A DNA stretch of 17,038 bases from Thermoprotei archaeon (lineage in GTDB: Archaea; Thermoproteota; Thermoprotei_A; Sulfolobales; NBVN01): NCBI GenBank assembly GCA_003661745.1, contig QMWS01000005.1, positions 1 to 17,038 of the forward strand, given 5' to 3'. The notes beneath the pieces were generated by a model, which worked only from the letters and a program-made list of their open reading frames with translations, did not search any database and was not told where the DNA came from. Shown here piece by piece: positions 6,107 through 13,948 of this stretch; positions within the stretch are counted from its first letter, which is position 1; each line of letters opens with the position of its first letter. The position numbers and the translations under genes are program-made.

Positions 6107-7228
6107 ATGAGGATAACTAAGTCTATTGTGTTTCTAATAGTATTAGCTATTATTGTTAGCATTTTATTTAGCTACATGTATTTCATGTATGTTAGTAACG
6201 TTAGTTATGGTAATGTTGTGCTAAGAATAAGCTACTCCACTATTAACGATCTAGAAATTCTATCTAGAGCTAGGTTAATAGTAGAACATTTCTCTTTATG
6301 GAATCCCATGTCTAGTATGGGTGAAGAGTACGTAGCTAACTTTAACAAGAGTAATATAGCTATTCTAAAGATTACTATTAAGCTTATTAATCAAGGCTAT
6401 AAGGTAATGTATTATAAGACAAATTACGCATGCGGTGTTTCCTTACATGTTAATGAAGCAATATATAAACTACTCAAACCACTTACATGGAGTGTGAAAG
6501 AACCAGTAACTCTGATACATATAGAGAACATGTCTGGTTATATACTGCCTTTACCGGTATTTTGCACAGATGATTTAAGGTTTAAACCTATACCTCCTCG
6601 AGCCGAGGTAGTAAACGAGTTCTACTATATTGTTACAGTTCCATTTGAAGGGGTAATAAAGGCGGTAGCCAACATATGTACTCAGCCACAAGAATTCAGT
6701 TGTAAACCTATTGAGAACACCATATATGTGAAAGTAACCAGTAAAGGATTTACGGTGATTCCGCCGCCTAAAGCTATGTTTCCAGAGCAAGTCTTGAAGT
6801 TTTTAAGCAATATAAGCAATATTAGGAAACTCATTAGTGATCCCAAAGTAACTACGCTACTTAGAAGTAAGGGAATAAATCCCGAACTCCTTATAGAGGA
6901 TGTTAAGTACTCCTTAAGCTTAGGAATGGTAGAAATAGCCCGTAACCCTAAAACACATTGGTTCAAGAGCTATGTCTTATCAATACAGCTAGTTAAACTA
7001 GGGATAGGTGAAGAGGAGAAGTGGGTTACTGGCCATCAGTACTTGTCAATTGTCAAGAACGGTAATAACACCGATGTCAAGTGCTTAGAACAATTGGTGA
7101 TAAAGATATATTACAATATAGAAGAAAGCGGTGAAATAAGGGTAGTAAATATAGAGACAATAGATTTACCAGTATGCTTAGTTGAACTGCAAACTCATCT
7201 GCCAATTCCTAAAAATAAGGTATGTTGA
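6107..7228 (+). CDS. Membrane-anchored extracytoplasmic protein of unknown function
   Basis: The product has 373 residues from ATG 6107, chosen because GGAG (6097-6100) lies 6 nt upstream; a TTG at 6095 would add four residues. One N-terminal helix (SIVFLIVLAIIVSILFSYMY, about residues 5-24) should anchor it with the bulk outside the cell. The outer part is mostly beta-rich, contains several N-x-S/T sequons and six or so Cys (for example NYACG, VFCTDD, NICTQ, FSCKP), so disulfides are plausible, and ends NKVC. No enzyme motif is visible. The last 47 bp overlap the first frame of the following broken gene, suggesting an operon of two partners. I do not recognise the family. The gene is complete and stops with TGA. 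Confidence 0.75.
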   Translation: MRITKSIVFLIVLAIIVSILFSYMYFMYVSNVSYGNVVLRISYSTINDLEILSRARLIVEHFSLWNPMSSMGEEYVANFNKSNIAILKITIKLINQGYKVMYYKTNYACGVSLHVNEAIYKLLKPLTWSVKEPVTLIHIENMSGYILPLPVFCTDDLRFKPIPPRAEVVNEFYYIVTVPFEGVIKAVANICTQPQEFSCKPIENTIYVKVTSKGFTVIPPPKAMFPEQVLKFLSNISNIRKLISDPKVTTLLRSKGINPELLIEDVKYSLSLGMVEIARNPKTHWFKSYVLSIQLVKLGIGEEEKWVTGHQYLSIVKNGNNTDVKCLEQLVIKIYYNIEESGEIRVVNIETIDLPVCLVELQTHLPIPKNKVC

Positions 7229-8001
7229 ACCCTATATATTCTATGATTATGGTAATGTTATTATCGCTTTAATCAATAGAAGTGTTTTCAAATACTTAGG
7301 TGATGGATATTGGTTATTGATACTACAAGATAGAATAGAGATCCTGCAAAGTTCATATCGAAGGCTGTTGAAGAAGTTAGTAATTTTATTATCCTAAGCC
7401 GCTAAGGTCAAGACTGTGTATTGCTATGGTTAATGGTGAATATGAGGTTGTAGGGGGCTTCGGCATTTCAAATGTTTCATTACTTGAGAATGAGCTTATA
7501 AGCGGAATCCTATAGGTACTTAGAGAGTTAGGCGTTCATAAAGCATGTGTATCGTTCTTAGGGCAAGACATGGTAAAAGTAAGTATTGAGTCGCATGGCG
7601 AACTGAATGCTGATAAACTTGTTAAAGAACTTCTAAGTATTGCTGGAAATAAAAGCATAATTGTTATTGAGACTTTTGGTTACGGTTTACCATCATATTT
7701 TGACGCGCCTGATCTTTACGATGATCTCCATAAAATACCGTGCTTCGATAGCATGGGTGAGGCACTTTACGGAATAGATATGTGGCTTAACAAAACATGT
7801 ATTAAAGAACTAGCTGAATCATCCGAGAAAAGCTTTAACGAAGTCCTTGGGGGAATTATAAGCTCTATTAAAACCTTAAACCCACTAATAAGGAAATACT
7901 TACCGAGCCAAGATGTAGTAATAGTGGTTGCACAGCTCCCGTTAACCATTATACCTTTACCATGGAAATTAAACGAAATAAGCTATGCTGAAACCACATG
8001 A
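7182..8001 (+). pseudogene. Broken gene of unknown function downstream of the membrane-anchored protein
   Basis: Three successive frames appear to be pieces of one protein. The first, near 7182-7338, reads RYVEPYIFYDYGNVIIALIN and FKYLGDGYWLLILQD. The second, about 7340-7385, reads DPAKFISKAVEEVSNF. The third, about 7385-8001, reads SRLCIAMVNGEYEVVGGFGI, meets an in-frame TAG at 7513-7515, then continues VLRELGVHKACVSFLGQD to ETFGYGLPSYFDAPDLYDDL, EALYGIDMWLNK and a closing VVIVVAQLPLTIIPLPWKL. Both shifts are in the same direction. An ATG at 7570 could still produce the last 143 residues. Joined, the protein would have about 270 residues and look soluble and alpha/beta. No family recognised; it overlaps its upstream neighbour, so a joint function is plausible. 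Confidence 0.5.
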
Positions 8002-8087
8002 ATATGTATAGTACAACTTAACCATTAAACATAGAGGCATATTAAATGGTGCAAAGCTGGAAGAACGATGTTAATGAATTCGGGTTT

Positions 8088-8097
8088 AAAGAAAAAA
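8088..8097 (-). terminator. Poly-T terminator of the nfeD-stomatin unit
   Basis: TTTTTTCTTT on the minus strand, about 20 nt beyond the stomatin stop codon, in the gap between two convergent genes. Confidence 0.5.
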
Positions 8098-8116
8098 TAT
8101 GGTGGAGTTTATATTT

Positions 8117-9001
8117 TTACTCTGTTTCTCCTATAAATCTCTTAGCGACTTTAAGCATGTCCGTTGTTAATTCCAAGGGTAGAACTATTTTGGTTGATGC
8201 TGATTCTCCCACTTTTCCAAGTGTATCGAGATATTGTAGATACAGGGTGTTAGAGCTCACCTTTGAGGCTACTTCATCTATTTTCTCAATGGCCATAGCG
8301 TATCCTTCTGCTCTACGTAAACGAGCTATTCTCTCTCCTTCAGCTTCTCTAATTAGTGCTTCTTTACGTCCTTCAGCCTGCAATATAACGGCTTGCTTTT
8401 TACCGCTCGCCTCCAATATCATAGCTCTTTTAGTTCTCTCAGCAGCCATTTGTTTAACCATAGCTTCTTGAACATCACTTGGTGGCCTTATTTCTTTAAT
8501 TTCTACTGCAGTTATTTTAATTCCCCATCTATCCGTAATATCATCTAATTTGGTTCTTAGGGTATTATTGATTTCATCTCTTTTAGCAAGAACATCGTCA
8601 AGCGACATACCGCCTATTACGGCTCTAAGAGTGGTTATGGTTATACCTATTGATGCATTAACAAAATCCTTAACGGCAGTAACTGACTTTATTGGATCAA
8701 ATACCTTGAGATATACGAATAAGTCTATATCTACAGGTGCATTATCCTTTGTGAAGCATGTTTGTGGAGGAATATCTAACATAAACTCTCGGAGGTCAAC
8801 CATTTTTGCAGTATCTATGAAAGGTATGAGTAACACCAATCCGGGGCCTTTAGCTCCTACAAGTCTACCAAGCCTAAAGACTACAAGTCTCATGTATTCT
8901 CGAACTATCCTTATAGCTCTAGAGACGACTGTAATAATAGCTAAGAACACTAATAATGTAAAAACCATAGTTACTATATCCAATAGTTCATACACCCACA
9001 T
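8117..9001 (-). CDS. Stomatin-like SPFH/band-7 membrane scaffold protein
   Basis: A 294-residue protein of normal length. It has one N-terminal membrane segment (residues 10-28), then the SPFH domain: EYMRLVVFRLGRLVGAKGPG (35-54), GLVLLIPFIDTAKMVDLR, and the central KITAVEIKEIRPPSDVQEAM. A long charged coiled coil follows, rich in Ala/Glu/Arg (AAERTKRAMILEASGKKQ, AEGRKEALIREAEGERIARL), the oligomerising stalk. The short hydrophobic tail resembles the region that, in Pyrococcus stomatin PH1511, is cut by its partner protease. It forms ring scaffolds in membrane microdomains. The gene sits 57 bp after the nfeD protease gene on the same strand, the classic stomatin operon. A TATA-like TTTATATATG in the gap suggests it also has its own nearly leaderless promoter. 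Confidence 0.95.
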   Translation of the reverse strand: MWVYELLDIVTMVFTLLVFLAIITVVSRAIRIVREYMRLVVFRLGRLVGAKGPGLVLLIPFIDTAKMVDLREFMLDIPPQTCFTKDNAPVDIDLFVYLKVFDPIKSVTAVKDFVNASIGITITTLRAVIGGMSLDDVLAKRDEINNTLRTKLDDITDRWGIKITAVEIKEIRPPSDVQEAMVKQMAAERTKRAMILEASGKKQAVILQAEGRKEALIREAEGERIARLRRAEGYAMAIEKIDEVASKVSSNTLYLQYLDTLGKVGESASTKIVLPLELTTDMLKVAKRFIGETE

Positions 9002-9033
9002 TTCAATATTAGGGACTCTATGTTAATTCTCAT

Positions 9034-9043
9034 ATATAAAGAC
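9034..9043 (-). promoter_or_regulatory. Possible internal promoter of the stomatin gene
   Basis: TTTATATATG in the 57-bp gap, about 35 nt before the stomatin ATG; no ribosome binding site is visible between, so a very short leader would be expected. Confidence 0.4.
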
Positions 9044-9058
9044 CATGGTATCTGATTA

Positions 9059-10315
9059 CTAGTCTGCAGCCTTCCTCACATAGAGCTTAAGGCCCTTTAC
9101 CTTAGTAACAATAATCTTCTCACCAGGCGCTATCTTACCCTCTACTGAAAAGGCTGTCCAATCCTCCTTATTAACGTAGACTATTCCAGGCTGCTTAGGG
9201 CTAATGGCTGTCTTAGCTATTCCCACCTGTCCTATAAGTTTCTCTTCATACTTAGGATACTTCCTCCTCATTACAGTTGCTGCCTTAAAGAATACTATTA
9301 CCATAAGTCCGGCAAAAGCAACTAAACCTATTAAGAAGGCCATGTGAATTGAGGTCACCACCTTGTAAGGTTGACTATAGAATAACATGAAGATACCTAT
9401 TGCTGTAACAATTACACCACTTACTCCAAAAACCCCAAAGCCAGGTATATATATTTCAATAACTAATAGTATAAGTCCTGCGATTAATAGTATCGTTATT
9501 AAGAGATCAGGTGCTATCACAGCCATACCGTAAAGGCTTAACATGATTAATAGTATTCCTGCTATTACGTATCCTTGAAAACCGGTTATCATTATTTCAG
9601 CGAAAATAAGCATTGTCCCTACAGCAAGCATTATAGGTGCTATCAGAGGACTCGATATTAATGATACTATTTGCTCCCAATAACTAGGTGTTACCTCTTC
9701 AACTAGGTATAAGTTATTTTCATCTAAAATCCTGGAAAGAGTATTAGCTTGATGCGCAAAACCCGCTTTATAGGCTTCCTCAGCAGTTAATACAAGGTTC
9801 TCTGTAACAAACTTCTCTGCTATCTCAACAAGCGTCTTATTCTTATGGAACTGCCTTTCTGCTAGAGATCTAAACCTAGAAGCCACGTAGTTAACTACCT
9901 TCTCATCTGCAGGATAAGGCATAGCCGCTCCAATACTAGCACCCTCTCCCATGTATATTTTGTTACAAGCTAACGCTATGAGGGAAGCAGCTGAAACAGC
10001 CTTACCTCCAGGGGGAATCCAAGCATAGCATGTGACATTAGATTCAATGATTCTCTTAACTATGATATCGGTGGCTCCTAAATAACCCCCATAGCTATTA
10101 ATTTTCAAGACCAATGCTTTAGCATCAGTTTGTTCTGCAATACGCAAAGCCCTAGCTATTAACTCTACAGCTCCACCGCTTATCTCGATGTCAAGATCAA
10201 TGAGTACTGTAGGAGTGCCTGTAGTTTCTTGGGAATATGATAACGCCTCCGGTAAAGAGAGTATTACTACTAATATTAGGACCAAGTACCCAATAGCTTT
10301 CAATATGGAAGACAA
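9059..10315 (-). CDS. nfeD: NfeD / stomatin operon partner serine protease (membrane-bound ClpP-class)
   Basis: A 418-residue protein in the family order: signal or anchor helix (residues 5-25); a ClpP/crotonase-fold protease domain (35-215); four to five membrane helices (220-345); and a C-terminal OB-fold NfeD domain (about 355-418, LIGQVGIAKTAISPKQPGIV, then GEKIIVTKVKGLKLYV). The likely catalytic Ser is S108 in PGGKAVSAASLIA, and the general-base Lys K139 in ADEKVVNYVAS, matching the Ser-Lys dyad of Pyrococcus PH1510. The usual NTPGG loop is NSYGGY here. The start is TTG at 10315: no in-frame ATG precedes it, and a TATACATAA box 23 nt upstream (10334-10342) suggests a leaderless mRNA. It probably cleaves the stomatin C-terminus and maintains membrane quality. 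Intact; first gene of the pair. Confidence 0.94.
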   Translation of the reverse strand: MSSILKAIGYLVLILVVILSLPEALSYSQETTGTPTVLIDLDIEISGGAVELIARALRIAEQTDAKALVLKINSYGGYLGATDIIVKRIIESNVTCYAWIPPGGKAVSAASLIALACNKIYMGEGASIGAAMPYPADEKVVNYVASRFRSLAERQFHKNKTLVEIAEKFVTENLVLTAEEAYKAGFAHQANTLSRILDENNLYLVEEVTPSYWEQIVSLISSPLIAPIMLAVGTMLIFAEIMITGFQGYVIAGILLIMLSLYGMAVIAPDLLITILLIAGLILLVIEIYIPGFGVFGVSGVIVTAIGIFMLFYSQPYKVVTSIHMAFLIGLVAFAGLMVIVFFKAATVMRRKYPKYEEKLIGQVGIAKTAISPKQPGIVYVNKEDWTAFSVEGKIAPGEKIIVTKVKGLKLYVRKAAD

Positions 10316-10333
10316 GAATATATCACATCTTAA

Positions 10334-10342
10334 TTATGTATA
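10334..10342 (-). promoter_or_regulatory. TATA box of nfeD-stomatin
   Basis: TATACATAA, centred 23 nt before the TTG start of nfeD; transcription would begin at or next to the start codon. Confidence 0.5.
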
Positions 10343-10434
10343 GTGTAATATAGGTAAAAGAGTAGTAATATAGTCTTCGGTAAATACCTATGCGTGAATT
10401 TTAAGCGGTAAATAACATTTCTTACCTCTAAAAA

Positions 10435-10620
10435 CTATGTTTTACTCAAACTATGTAACACTTTAATTAAGATGCGTGAAGAACATTGTCTGCACAATTC
10501 TAAAAAAAGTTTTCCTCGGCTTATGTAGCTTGTTACTCTATTTTCATTAGACCTTCCCTCTCCAATATGCTGAATATGGTATTTATTGTCTTCCCAAGGT
10601 ATTAGGGCTAATTTTTCCAT
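10435..10620 (-). CDS. Small hypothetical protein, possibly a damaged zinc-ribbon protein
   Basis: A 61-codon frame from ATG 10620. The frame stays open upstream for about 10 more codons (RRNGSKCP before the Met) without a better start. It has a Cys-Pro at the start, a KYHIQHIGEG segment, and CRQC near residue 43. The CP...YxIxH...CxxC arrangement is reminiscent of small archaeal zinc-ribbon proteins in which CPxCG precedes a beta-hairpin, but the second Cys of the first pair is absent. It may therefore be a remnant. Real coding is uncertain: the ORF is short, there is no clear ribosome binding site, and no operon partner. Confidence 0.3.
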   Translation of the reverse strand: MEKLALIPWEDNKYHIQHIGEGRSNENRVTSYISRGKLFLELCRQCSSRILIKVLHSLSKT

Positions 10621-10861
10621 TGGACATTTACTACCATTCCTACGTGTTTATTGTTGCGTATAGAGTAGGCTTCCTACTATGAGGTGAAAAACTAAGCAGT
10701 CTTACATGGAGAAGTCGCATGCAATGCTTCTATTAATAACCTTTAACACCTCTATGGCCGTATTTTAATGTGGGCCTTAACAAAGAGAGGCATTTTTCTT
10801 GTCTTCGCCATACTAGTATTACACTATATTATGTGTGGTGCTTAAGTCCGGGTGAAGATTA
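10621..10861. other. Intergenic region upstream of the URO-D-like gene
   Basis: No gene is visible. A short hairpin AGTAGG-CTT-CCTACT lies at 10664-10678. A TATA-like CTATATTATG lies at 10832-10841, and GGTGA at 10851-10855 is the ribosome binding site of the next gene. Confidence 0.4.
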
Positions 10862-11848
10862 ATGGAGTATTTTGGTACCAACGATAAGGAGGCTATTCTC
10901 GACTACTTAGGGATAGATTTTAGACATGTTAAAAGAGGTGTTTCAGAAGATTTTAAGAAAAAAGCAAAGTACATTGGCATACCCTTTGATAGATACCTTA
11001 AACAGTTAGGTGAAAATCTCTTCGAAGATGAATGGGGTATAAGATATGAACCTACATCAGATAGATTACATTGGAGATACGTTTATCATCCTTTATCTGA
11101 AATGGACTTAGATAGTTATGAATTCCCAGACCCCGATGATCCTTCAGGATACGTTGAAGCTGAAAAAATGGTTAAGAAGTATAAGGACAAGTATGTTGTA
11201 GGCGCTCATTTATGGGGAAGCTTATTCGAGCAAGCATGGGCTTTAAGAGGATTTGATTTATTCATAACTGACTTGTATAGAAATCCTAAGTTTGTTAGTA
11301 AACTACTAGACAGATTACTAGACTATAGGATACGTGAGGCAAAGTACTTCATAGACATGGGTGTAGACATTGTTCAATTAGGTGATGATTTCGGTGTGCA
11401 AACATCAATGATTATTTCACCAATAATTTGGAGGAAGTATTTTAAGCCACGTATGAAGAGGCTTATACATGAAATAAAAAAGCACTCTAGAAATAGCGAC
11501 TACATATTTTACCATAGTGTTGGATACATTGAACCCATAATAGATGACTTAATAGAAATAGATGTTCAAATATTAAATCCTGTACAACCTGAATGTATGG
11601 ATCCTGCTTATGTAAAACGAAAACGGGGTGATAAATTAACTCTTCATGGCACAATATCAGTTCAAACAACATTACCTTTTGGCTCAGTAGAAGAAGTTAA
11701 GCATACTGTTAGGAAAACATTCCAAGAATGTGGAAAAGGTGGCGGCTTAATTCTCGCACCTACCCATTCACCACAACCGGTAACACCAATAGAAAACATT
11801 GTAACAATGTATCTGTACGCGAAAAAACATTGTACATACAATGTTTAA
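10862..11848 (+). CDS. URO-D/MtaA-superfamily protein (methyltransferase-like, not haem synthesis)
   Basis: A 328-residue TIM-barrel protein of the uroporphyrinogen decarboxylase superfamily. Visible landmarks: EDEWGIRYEPTSDRLHWRY (55-73), WGSLFEQAWALRG, GVDIVQLGDDFGVQTSMIIS (167-186, second-half active-site loop), FYHSVGYIEPIIDDLIEIDV (216-235), DVQILNPVQPECMDP, LTLHGTISVQTTLPFG and GGGLILAPTHSPQP (293-306). This matches the anaerobe subfamily usually annotated as URO-D-like, related to corrinoid-dependent methyltransferases such as MtaA. In zinc-dependent relatives the FxHSCG Cys binds zinc; here it is HSVG, and no Cys follows in GGGLILAPTHS, so zinc-thiolate chemistry is doubtful. The start at 10862 has GGTGA 6 nt upstream; the N-terminus is about 25 residues shorter than usual. 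No corrinoid-protein gene is nearby. Confidence 0.85.
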   Translation: MEYFGTNDKEAILDYLGIDFRHVKRGVSEDFKKKAKYIGIPFDRYLKQLGENLFEDEWGIRYEPTSDRLHWRYVYHPLSEMDLDSYEFPDPDDPSGYVEAEKMVKKYKDKYVVGAHLWGSLFEQAWALRGFDLFITDLYRNPKFVSKLLDRLLDYRIREAKYFIDMGVDIVQLGDDFGVQTSMIISPIIWRKYFKPRMKRLIHEIKKHSRNSDYIFYHSVGYIEPIIDDLIEIDVQILNPVQPECMDPAYVKRKRGDKLTLHGTISVQTTLPFGSVEEVKHTVRKTFQECGKGGGLILAPTHSPQPVTPIENIVTMYLYAKKHCTYNV

Positions 11849-11906
11849 TGTTAGATTACGGTGTGTTTAATTTCCCTATATTGAATAAGGTAAAGTTATA
11901 ATTTTA

Positions 11907-12174
11907 ATTGACGATGACGAACTTCCGAGAAAGCTTCGAAAACAAGATAAAACATCTACCAATTTTTAGTTCCCAAAAATGTTTCAGCTAATAGGTATGA
12001 AACTAAAGAGTGGATTTCATATACAGACAAAACAGAGTTTGAGCCTAATAGAAAGTTAAAAGAAACAGTGTCTAGTATAAGTTACCACATTACCTTAGGG
12101 AAATAATAAACAATGAGGCATCATGGAAAAGACTAGAATGGTGTAAAGTAATGCTATGTAATGTTAAGTGTTGA
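11907..12174 (+). pseudogene. Unknown coding remnant in three frames
   Basis: Three consecutive stretches have coding character, in different frames: IDDDELPRKLRKQDK (from 11907), then FLVPKNVSANRYETKEWISY and TEFEPNRKLKETVSSISYHI (about 11957-12100), then YLREIINNEASWKRLEWCKV to a TGA at 12172-12174. Joined they give about 90 residues of a mixed, charged, soluble protein. There is no clear start and no family recognised. It lies between the URO-D-like gene and the EamA transporter, on the same strand as both. Confidence 0.35.
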
Positions 12175-12203
12175 GAAAACTTTTATGTTGGTGTAATAGT
12201 GCG

Positions 12204-13077
12204 TTGAATAAGCGATTACATGCTCTGGTTGAAGCTTTATTTGTTACGTTTCTTTGGTCAACATCTTATATACTTATTAAGATTGGTCTTAGAGAATTAA
12301 ATCCCATAGCTTTTGCAGCATATAGGTACATTTTAGCTTCTTTAATATTGATAATTCTCGCATTAACCCAGTATAAAGGCAGTAGAAACCTTGAATTTAA
12401 ACAACTACTAGTATTCCTAATGCTGGGATTTTCAGGTTATTTCGTAGCTCAAGGATTACAATTTTTTTGGTCTATATTATCTTCCAGCAATAACAGTAAC
12501 GTTCATTCTAAATATGACGCCAATATTCGTTCTAATACTAAGCATTTTTACTCTTAAAGAAAAGCCTACTTTCATTCAATTTATAGGAATAGTAGTTGTT
12601 ATTTTCGGCGTAATAGTTTTCTTCTCAAGTTTACCTCTTGTCCTTAGTGATGTACTTGGTGTGTTTTTAACAGTGCTCTCAGGCATAGGTTGGGCGACGT
12701 ACATGATTATGTCTAGATATTACTTAAGAAATAATAGGATAAATGTCTTTACACCAACTTCCTATTCAATGTCTTTCGGCTCGTTATTGCTTCTTGCAGC
12801 AGCCATTCTAAGTAACAACATTGTGTTTCCTTCTATAAGCGGCTGGCTCATAATATTTTGGCTTAGTATCGTAAATACTGCATTGGCTTTTGTTTTATGG
12901 AATCATGCGTTAAAGACTCTAAGAGCTTATGAACAATCTATATTACAAAATACCATGTTAATACAAATAACGTTACTAGCTTGCGTATTTCTCGGAGAAG
13001 TACTTACTCCTCAAAAGATCTTAGGAATAATGATGGTTTTCATCGGAGCACTAATAGTGCAGATACGGCCCAAATAA
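12204..13077 (+). pseudogene. EamA/DMT-family permease with a single frameshift in a T7 run
   Basis: The first part starts at TTG 12204 (GGTGT about 9 nt upstream) as MNKRLHALVEALFVTFLWST and reaches GLQFF; the frame then breaks in seven consecutive T at 12462-12468. Removing one T continues directly as GLYYLPAITVTFILNMTPIF and LKEKPTFIQFIGIVVVIFGV. The second half (to TAA at 13075-13077) contains the repeated EamA unit: GWATYMIMSRYYL, NTALAFVLWNHALKTLRAYE and FLGEVLTPQKILGIMMVFIG. The joined protein has about 290 residues and ten membrane helices, exactly a normal drug/metabolite exporter of unknown substrate. Only one change is needed, in a homopolymer, so a sequencing error or slippage is at least as likely as a dead gene. 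A GTG at 12168 is an alternative, longer start. Confidence 0.85.
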
Positions 13078-13144
13078 GTTTAACATAACTTATGAACTAG
13101 TGAAGTCTTATATCTCATGCTGTAAGACTGTGATTCCGGAAATC

Positions 13145-13152
13145 TTTATAAT
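13145..13152 (+). promoter_or_regulatory. TATA box of the chromate-transporter gene
   Basis: TTTATAAT, giving a transcript start near 13173; that is 7 nt before the ATG at 13180 and 34 nt before the preferred ATG at 13207. Confidence 0.45.
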
Positions 13153-13206
13153 GCTATAATATTCTAATGCATAGCATGTATGAAGTGTTTAGGCGAGGTA
13201 GGAAAT

Positions 13207-13770
13207 ATGAATATTTCATTGCTTTTAGAATTATTTGTTAGATTTCTTAAAGTTGGTATTGTCGGTTTCGGTGGCGGATGGGCTATATTACCTATTATTG
13301 AAAGAGAGGTTGTTGAAGAAGCAAAATGGCTTTCTAAGTCTGAATATTTAAACTTAGTTGCTATAGCTGGTTCTACGCCGGGACCTGTTGCTGTAAATGC
13401 AGCCACATATGTTGGTTTTAAACTTGCAGGTTCATTAGGTGCTTTCATAGCTACTTTAGCTGTAGTACTACCACCGTTCACAATAATTTCTCTAATAGTT
13501 TACTCGCTTACAACATACATCACTAATAGACTAGTGCAGGCAGTGTTAAATGGATTAAAAGCAGCCGTTATAGGATTAATCATTTTAGCATTAGTTACAA
13601 CCGCAAAAGAAACATATGCTATATTACCGAAAATTCCCCAAGTAATAGCAGCATCAATAATAATAGTATTCATAGTAGTCTCAGTACACATACTTAAAAT
13701 TCATCCCATAATTCCATTGCTAGTATCGGCACTAATAGGATTGTTGTTGGGGGTGCTTAAGATATGGTAA
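13207..13770 (+). CDS. chrA: Single-domain chromate transporter family protein (short ChrA)
   Basis: The product has 187 residues from ATG 13207, chosen because GAGGT (13195-13199) lies 7 nt upstream; ATG 13180 would add nine residues. It carries the CHR signature: FLKVGIVGFGGGWAILPIIE with EREVV, then a Trp-Leu and the second motif LVAIAGSTPGPVAVNAATYV followed by GFKLAG and VVLPPF. About six membrane helices are present, one CHR domain. Short CHR proteins normally occur as pairs of adjacent genes giving a two-half transporter; no second copy is seen here within 180 bp or anywhere in the window. Known full-length relatives export chromate with proton exchange; the substrate here is unproven. 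Confidence 0.88.
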   Translation: MNISLLLELFVRFLKVGIVGFGGGWAILPIIEREVVEEAKWLSKSEYLNLVAIAGSTPGPVAVNAATYVGFKLAGSLGAFIATLAVVLPPFTIISLIVYSLTTYITNRLVQAVLNGLKAAVIGLIILALVTTAKETYAILPKIPQVIAASIIIVFIVVSVHILKIHPIIPLLVSALIGLLLGVLKIW

Positions 13771-13948
13771 TTATTAGAAATAGTTCGTACAAGTATGCTT
13801 CATGAATCGCTAAGTATTTTAGTTAACATATAATATAATTAAGGTTAAGCTGAAATCTAAATAACATGTATTAACGTAAGTATGGATATTAGTAGCAGTA
13901 ATGACAGCATCATTAATGTTGAAAAGAATAAGTCATATTCTTCTTCAT

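Noticed and set aside
6575..6966. Minus-strand ORFs of 71 and 94 residues
   Set aside because: Antisense to the intact 6107 gene; no start signals and no motif.
8046..9026. Two plus-strand ORFs of 141 and 158 residues
   Set aside because: Both are exact antisense shadows of the stomatin gene, with Ser/Leu-rich compositions typical of such frames.
11487..11672. 61-residue minus-strand ORF
   Set aside because: Antisense to the conserved core of the URO-D-like gene.
13164..13691. Minus-strand ORFs opposite chrA (105 and 63 residues)
   Set aside because: Shadows of the CHR domain, which has clear signature motifs on the plus strand.
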